Below, one piece after another: positions 5,418 through 7,066 of a DNA stretch of 7,066 nucleotides. Position numbers and translations under genes: made by a program. Each line of letters opens with the position of its first letter. The first letter of the stretch is position 1. Source of the DNA: Pseudomonadota bacterium (GTDB taxonomy: Bacteria > Pseudomonadota > Gammaproteobacteria > Steroidobacterales > GCA-2729495); the NCBI GenBank assembly GCA_030836925.1, contig JAUPLK010000081.1:1-7066 (forward strand), written 5' to 3'. The notes beneath the pieces were generated by a model. It saw only the letters and a program-made list of their open reading frames with translations. It ran no database searches and was not told where the DNA came from.

Positions 5418-7016
5418 GCGGTGACGCGGACGCAAAACTGGCGTGGCCAGTTCGTGCAGGTCGGCGGCATGATCGAGCAGCAGCGAGACGGCATAGCGCA
5501 CGCCAAAACCGGTGCAGCCGCCGGGCACATGACCGAGACCATCCTTGCGGGTCGCAGCGGCGAGGTCCATGTGAATCCAGGGTGTGCCTTCCGGCACAAA
5601 GCGCTGCAGAAAGCGTGCCGCCAGGATCTGGTCTGCTTCGCCACCGATGCTGCACTGGCTGACGTCGGCGACCTTCGACTTGAGGTCATCGTCGAAATCA
5701 TCGTCCATGGGGAAGGGCCAGACGCGTTCGCCTGATTCCCGGCCGACGCGTATCAGCAGTTCGTTGAGCGAGTCGCGGTTGCTCAATATGCCGCTGTAGC
5801 GCTCGGACAGCGCGTGGACGCAGGCATAGGTCAGGGTGGCGTAGTCGATCATGAGCAGCGGCTTTTCGCGTCCGGCAAGTGCCAGGGTATCGGCCAGCAC
5901 CATGCGGCCTTCGGCATCTGTATGGATGATTTCAACCGTCACGCCATTGCTGGCGGTGATCACATCGCGCTGCTTGCAGGCAGTCGGCCCGCTGCGGTTC
6001 TCGGTGATGGCCAGCCAGCAATCGACCGACAGTGAAGCATCGAGTGTCGTCAGGACCTGGAGTACGGCGAGTGCAACGGCACTGCCTGACATGTCGGTAT
6101 GCATGTCGAGCATGTGCGTGGCGGTCTTGGCGTTGGTGCCACCGGTATCGAAGATGATGCCCTTGCCGATGAGGGCGAGATCGGGTTGGCTGGTCGTGCC
6201 GGCAGGCCGGTAGCGCAGGCGGGCGATGCCGGCATCACGGCCTGCGTTACCCTGCGAGACAGCCAGGAACGCGCCGGCGCCGAGTTTCCCGAGTGCATTT
6301 TCATCGAGCCACTCGAAATCCCAGCCGTTCTTCGTGGCCAGTGTGGCCAGCAGTTCACGGTAGGCAGTGGCAGTCAGCTTGTTGGCTGGCAGTGCGGTGA
6401 GCCAGCGCACCAGATTTGCCGCGTCGATTTCCGCGAGCGTGCGCTGCAGGCTGACTCCGGCCGGCAGGCCGAAAAGCTCCACCTTCTTCAGTGTCGCTGG
6501 CCGCTTTTCCTTGCGGAATGCGGGCGCCTGCCAGCTGTGGGCGCCGAGTGCCAGCAGCATGGCCTTGGCAACGCGCTCTGCATCTGCGGGTTCGAGTCCA
6601 TGCACGACCAGGCCAACCGAACGGGGTTCATCGCCGAGAGCGGCGGCCGCCAGTTCGCCGGCAAACGCGAGCAATTTGAAGGTGTTGGGCAGGGACGAGT
6701 GGCTCCTGGCAGCTGCAGGAGGCAGCAGCCCGAGCGTTACCGCCGTCGCGCTGTTGCCGAGCACGCCGCGCAGTACGCGGGATGCACCAGGCTTGCCGGG
6801 ACGCCTGGTCCGCGGCTGCAGTGACTTGAGTCCCGGCAGTTCACGCCACAACGAGGGTGGCGGCCGGGCCGGTGCAATCACGATGAGATGATCGACCTTT
6901 GTCAGTGTGGTGTTGCGCGGACGTCCTGGTGTCTGCACGAGTTTGAAGCAAACGCCAGCGGGAAGCAGGCTGTCTGCGGCCGTTTGCTTGACCTGTTTTG
7001 GTGAAACGCCGATCAT
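5415..7016 (-). CDS. M17 leucyl aminopeptidase family protein
   Basis: A 533-residue cytosolic metallo-exopeptidase of the PepA/leucyl aminopeptidase family, which releases N-terminal residues from peptides using two metal ions. The C-terminal catalytic half is complete: metal ligands K285, D290, D308, D367 and E369, with catalytic K297 and R371. All are offset by exactly +15 from the E. coli PepA residues K270, D275, D293, D352, E354, K282 and R356, so internal spacing is preserved. The motifs differ in wording from PepA (FDTGGTNAK rather than FDSGGISIK, HTDAEGR rather than NTDAEGR), placing it in a sister subfamily; substrate preference may differ. The N-terminal half (about 1-190) is the variable M17 N-domain. 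Hexamer formation is expected from the family, not visible here. The ATG at 7016 has only a weak ribosome site. It is the first of the visible minus-strand genes, with a -10 element upstream, and its stop overlaps the rnt start. Confidence 0.92.
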   Translation of the reverse strand: MIGVSPKQVKQTAADSLLPAGVCFKLVQTPGRPRNTTLTKVDHLIVIAPARPPPSLWRELPGLKSLQPRTRRPGKPGASRVLRGVLGNSATAVTLGLLPPAAARSHSSLPNTFKLLAFAGELAAAALGDEPRSVGLVVHGLEPADAERVAKAMLLALGAHSWQAPAFRKEKRPATLKKVELFGLPAGVSLQRTLAEIDAANLVRWLTALPANKLTATAYRELLATLATKNGWDFEWLDENALGKLGAGAFLAVSQGNAGRDAGIARLRYRPAGTTSQPDLALIGKGIIFDTGGTNAKTATHMLDMHTDMSGSAVALAVLQVLTTLDASLSVDCWLAITENRSGPTACKQRDVITASNGVTVEIIHTDAEGRMVLADTLALAGREKPLLMIDYATLTYACVHALSERYSGILSNRDSLNELLIRVGRESGERVWPFPMDDDFDDDLKSKVADVSQCSIGGEADQILAARFLQRFVPEGTPWIHMDLAAATRKDGLGHVPGGCTGFGVRYAVSLLLDHAADLHELATPVLRPRHR

Positions 7017-7056
7017 TGATTTTCTGCCAGTTTGGCTTTCTTCCCCTTCAGACCGC

Positions 7057-7062
7057 AGTATA
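7057..7062 (-). promoter_or_regulatory. -10 element (TATACT) upstream of the M17 peptidase gene
   Basis: TATACT on the minus strand matches the sigma-70 -10 consensus at five of six positions. Transcription would start near 7050, giving a leader of about 34 nt that includes the purine-rich AAGGGGAAGAAAG. The matching -35 box would fall beyond the right edge of the window, so the call rests on one hexamer. It would serve the peptidase and rnt, and possibly the genes after them. Confidence 0.4.
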
Positions 7063-7066
7063 GGGC

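Noticed and set aside
4774..5655. An 80-residue N-terminal extension of RNase T starting at 5655.
   Set aside because: It lies inside the peptidase coding region, is Arg/Ala/Ser-rich, and RNase T reaches normal length with the ATG at 5415.
4709..5701. 330-codon minus-strand open frame across rnt and the end of the peptidase gene.
   Set aside because: It is in a different frame from both genes, has low-complexity Arg-rich content and no family motif.
6099..6824. 241-codon plus-strand frame antisense to the M17 gene.
   Set aside because: Mirror frame of a long GC-rich gene; the sense strand has a complete catalytic set.

Overview
The window reads as ordinary chromosomal DNA from a high-GC gammaproteobacterium. 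This rests on close agreement with E. coli RNase T and PepA catalytic positions, a proteobacterial PAS-GGDEF-EAL protein, and a REP palindrome with a GTAGGAGC head of the kind common in Pseudomonas and Xanthomonas relatives. The order or genus cannot be fixed from the sequence alone. There is no rRNA, tRNA, CRISPR array, IS element or phage gene, and no gene-free stretch longer than about 80 bases.

Layout. Bases 1-2496 (+) hold the 3' part of a large cyclic-di-GMP protein (GAF remnant, PAS, PAS, GGDEF, EAL) whose start lies left of the window. It converges on, and overlaps by 55 bp, a run of five minus-strand genes. Read in their own direction (right to left) these are: an M17 leucyl-aminopeptidase family protein (7016-5415), RNase T (5415-4774, coupled to the peptidase by a one-base TGATG overlap), a small membrane protein resembling the N-terminal domain of urate hydroxylase PuuD (4696-4100), quinolinate phosphoribosyltransferase NadC (4068-3184), and a DTW-domain tRNA-uridine aminocarboxypropyltransferase (3125-2442). 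Spacings are -1, 77, 31 and 58 bp, so much or all of the set could be one transcript, starting from a TATACT -10 element seen just upstream of the peptidase gene. No factor-independent terminator was seen between the genes.

How the genes fit together. Three of the minus-strand genes are housekeeping: tRNA 3'-end trimming (RNase T), tRNA base modification (DTW protein) and NAD synthesis (NadC). The peptidase recycles peptides. The membrane protein has no clear role and lacks the cytochrome c half that an authentic PuuD needs. The c-di-GMP protein is independent of this set.

The most unusual piece is the nadC-DTW junction (3126-3187): a REP palindrome whose GTAGGAGCG head is present three times at 13-bp intervals. 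It supplies the nadC stop codon and abuts a TACAAT -10-like hexamer placed so close to the DTW start that a leaderless message is plausible. I found no convincing wholly new system in this window.
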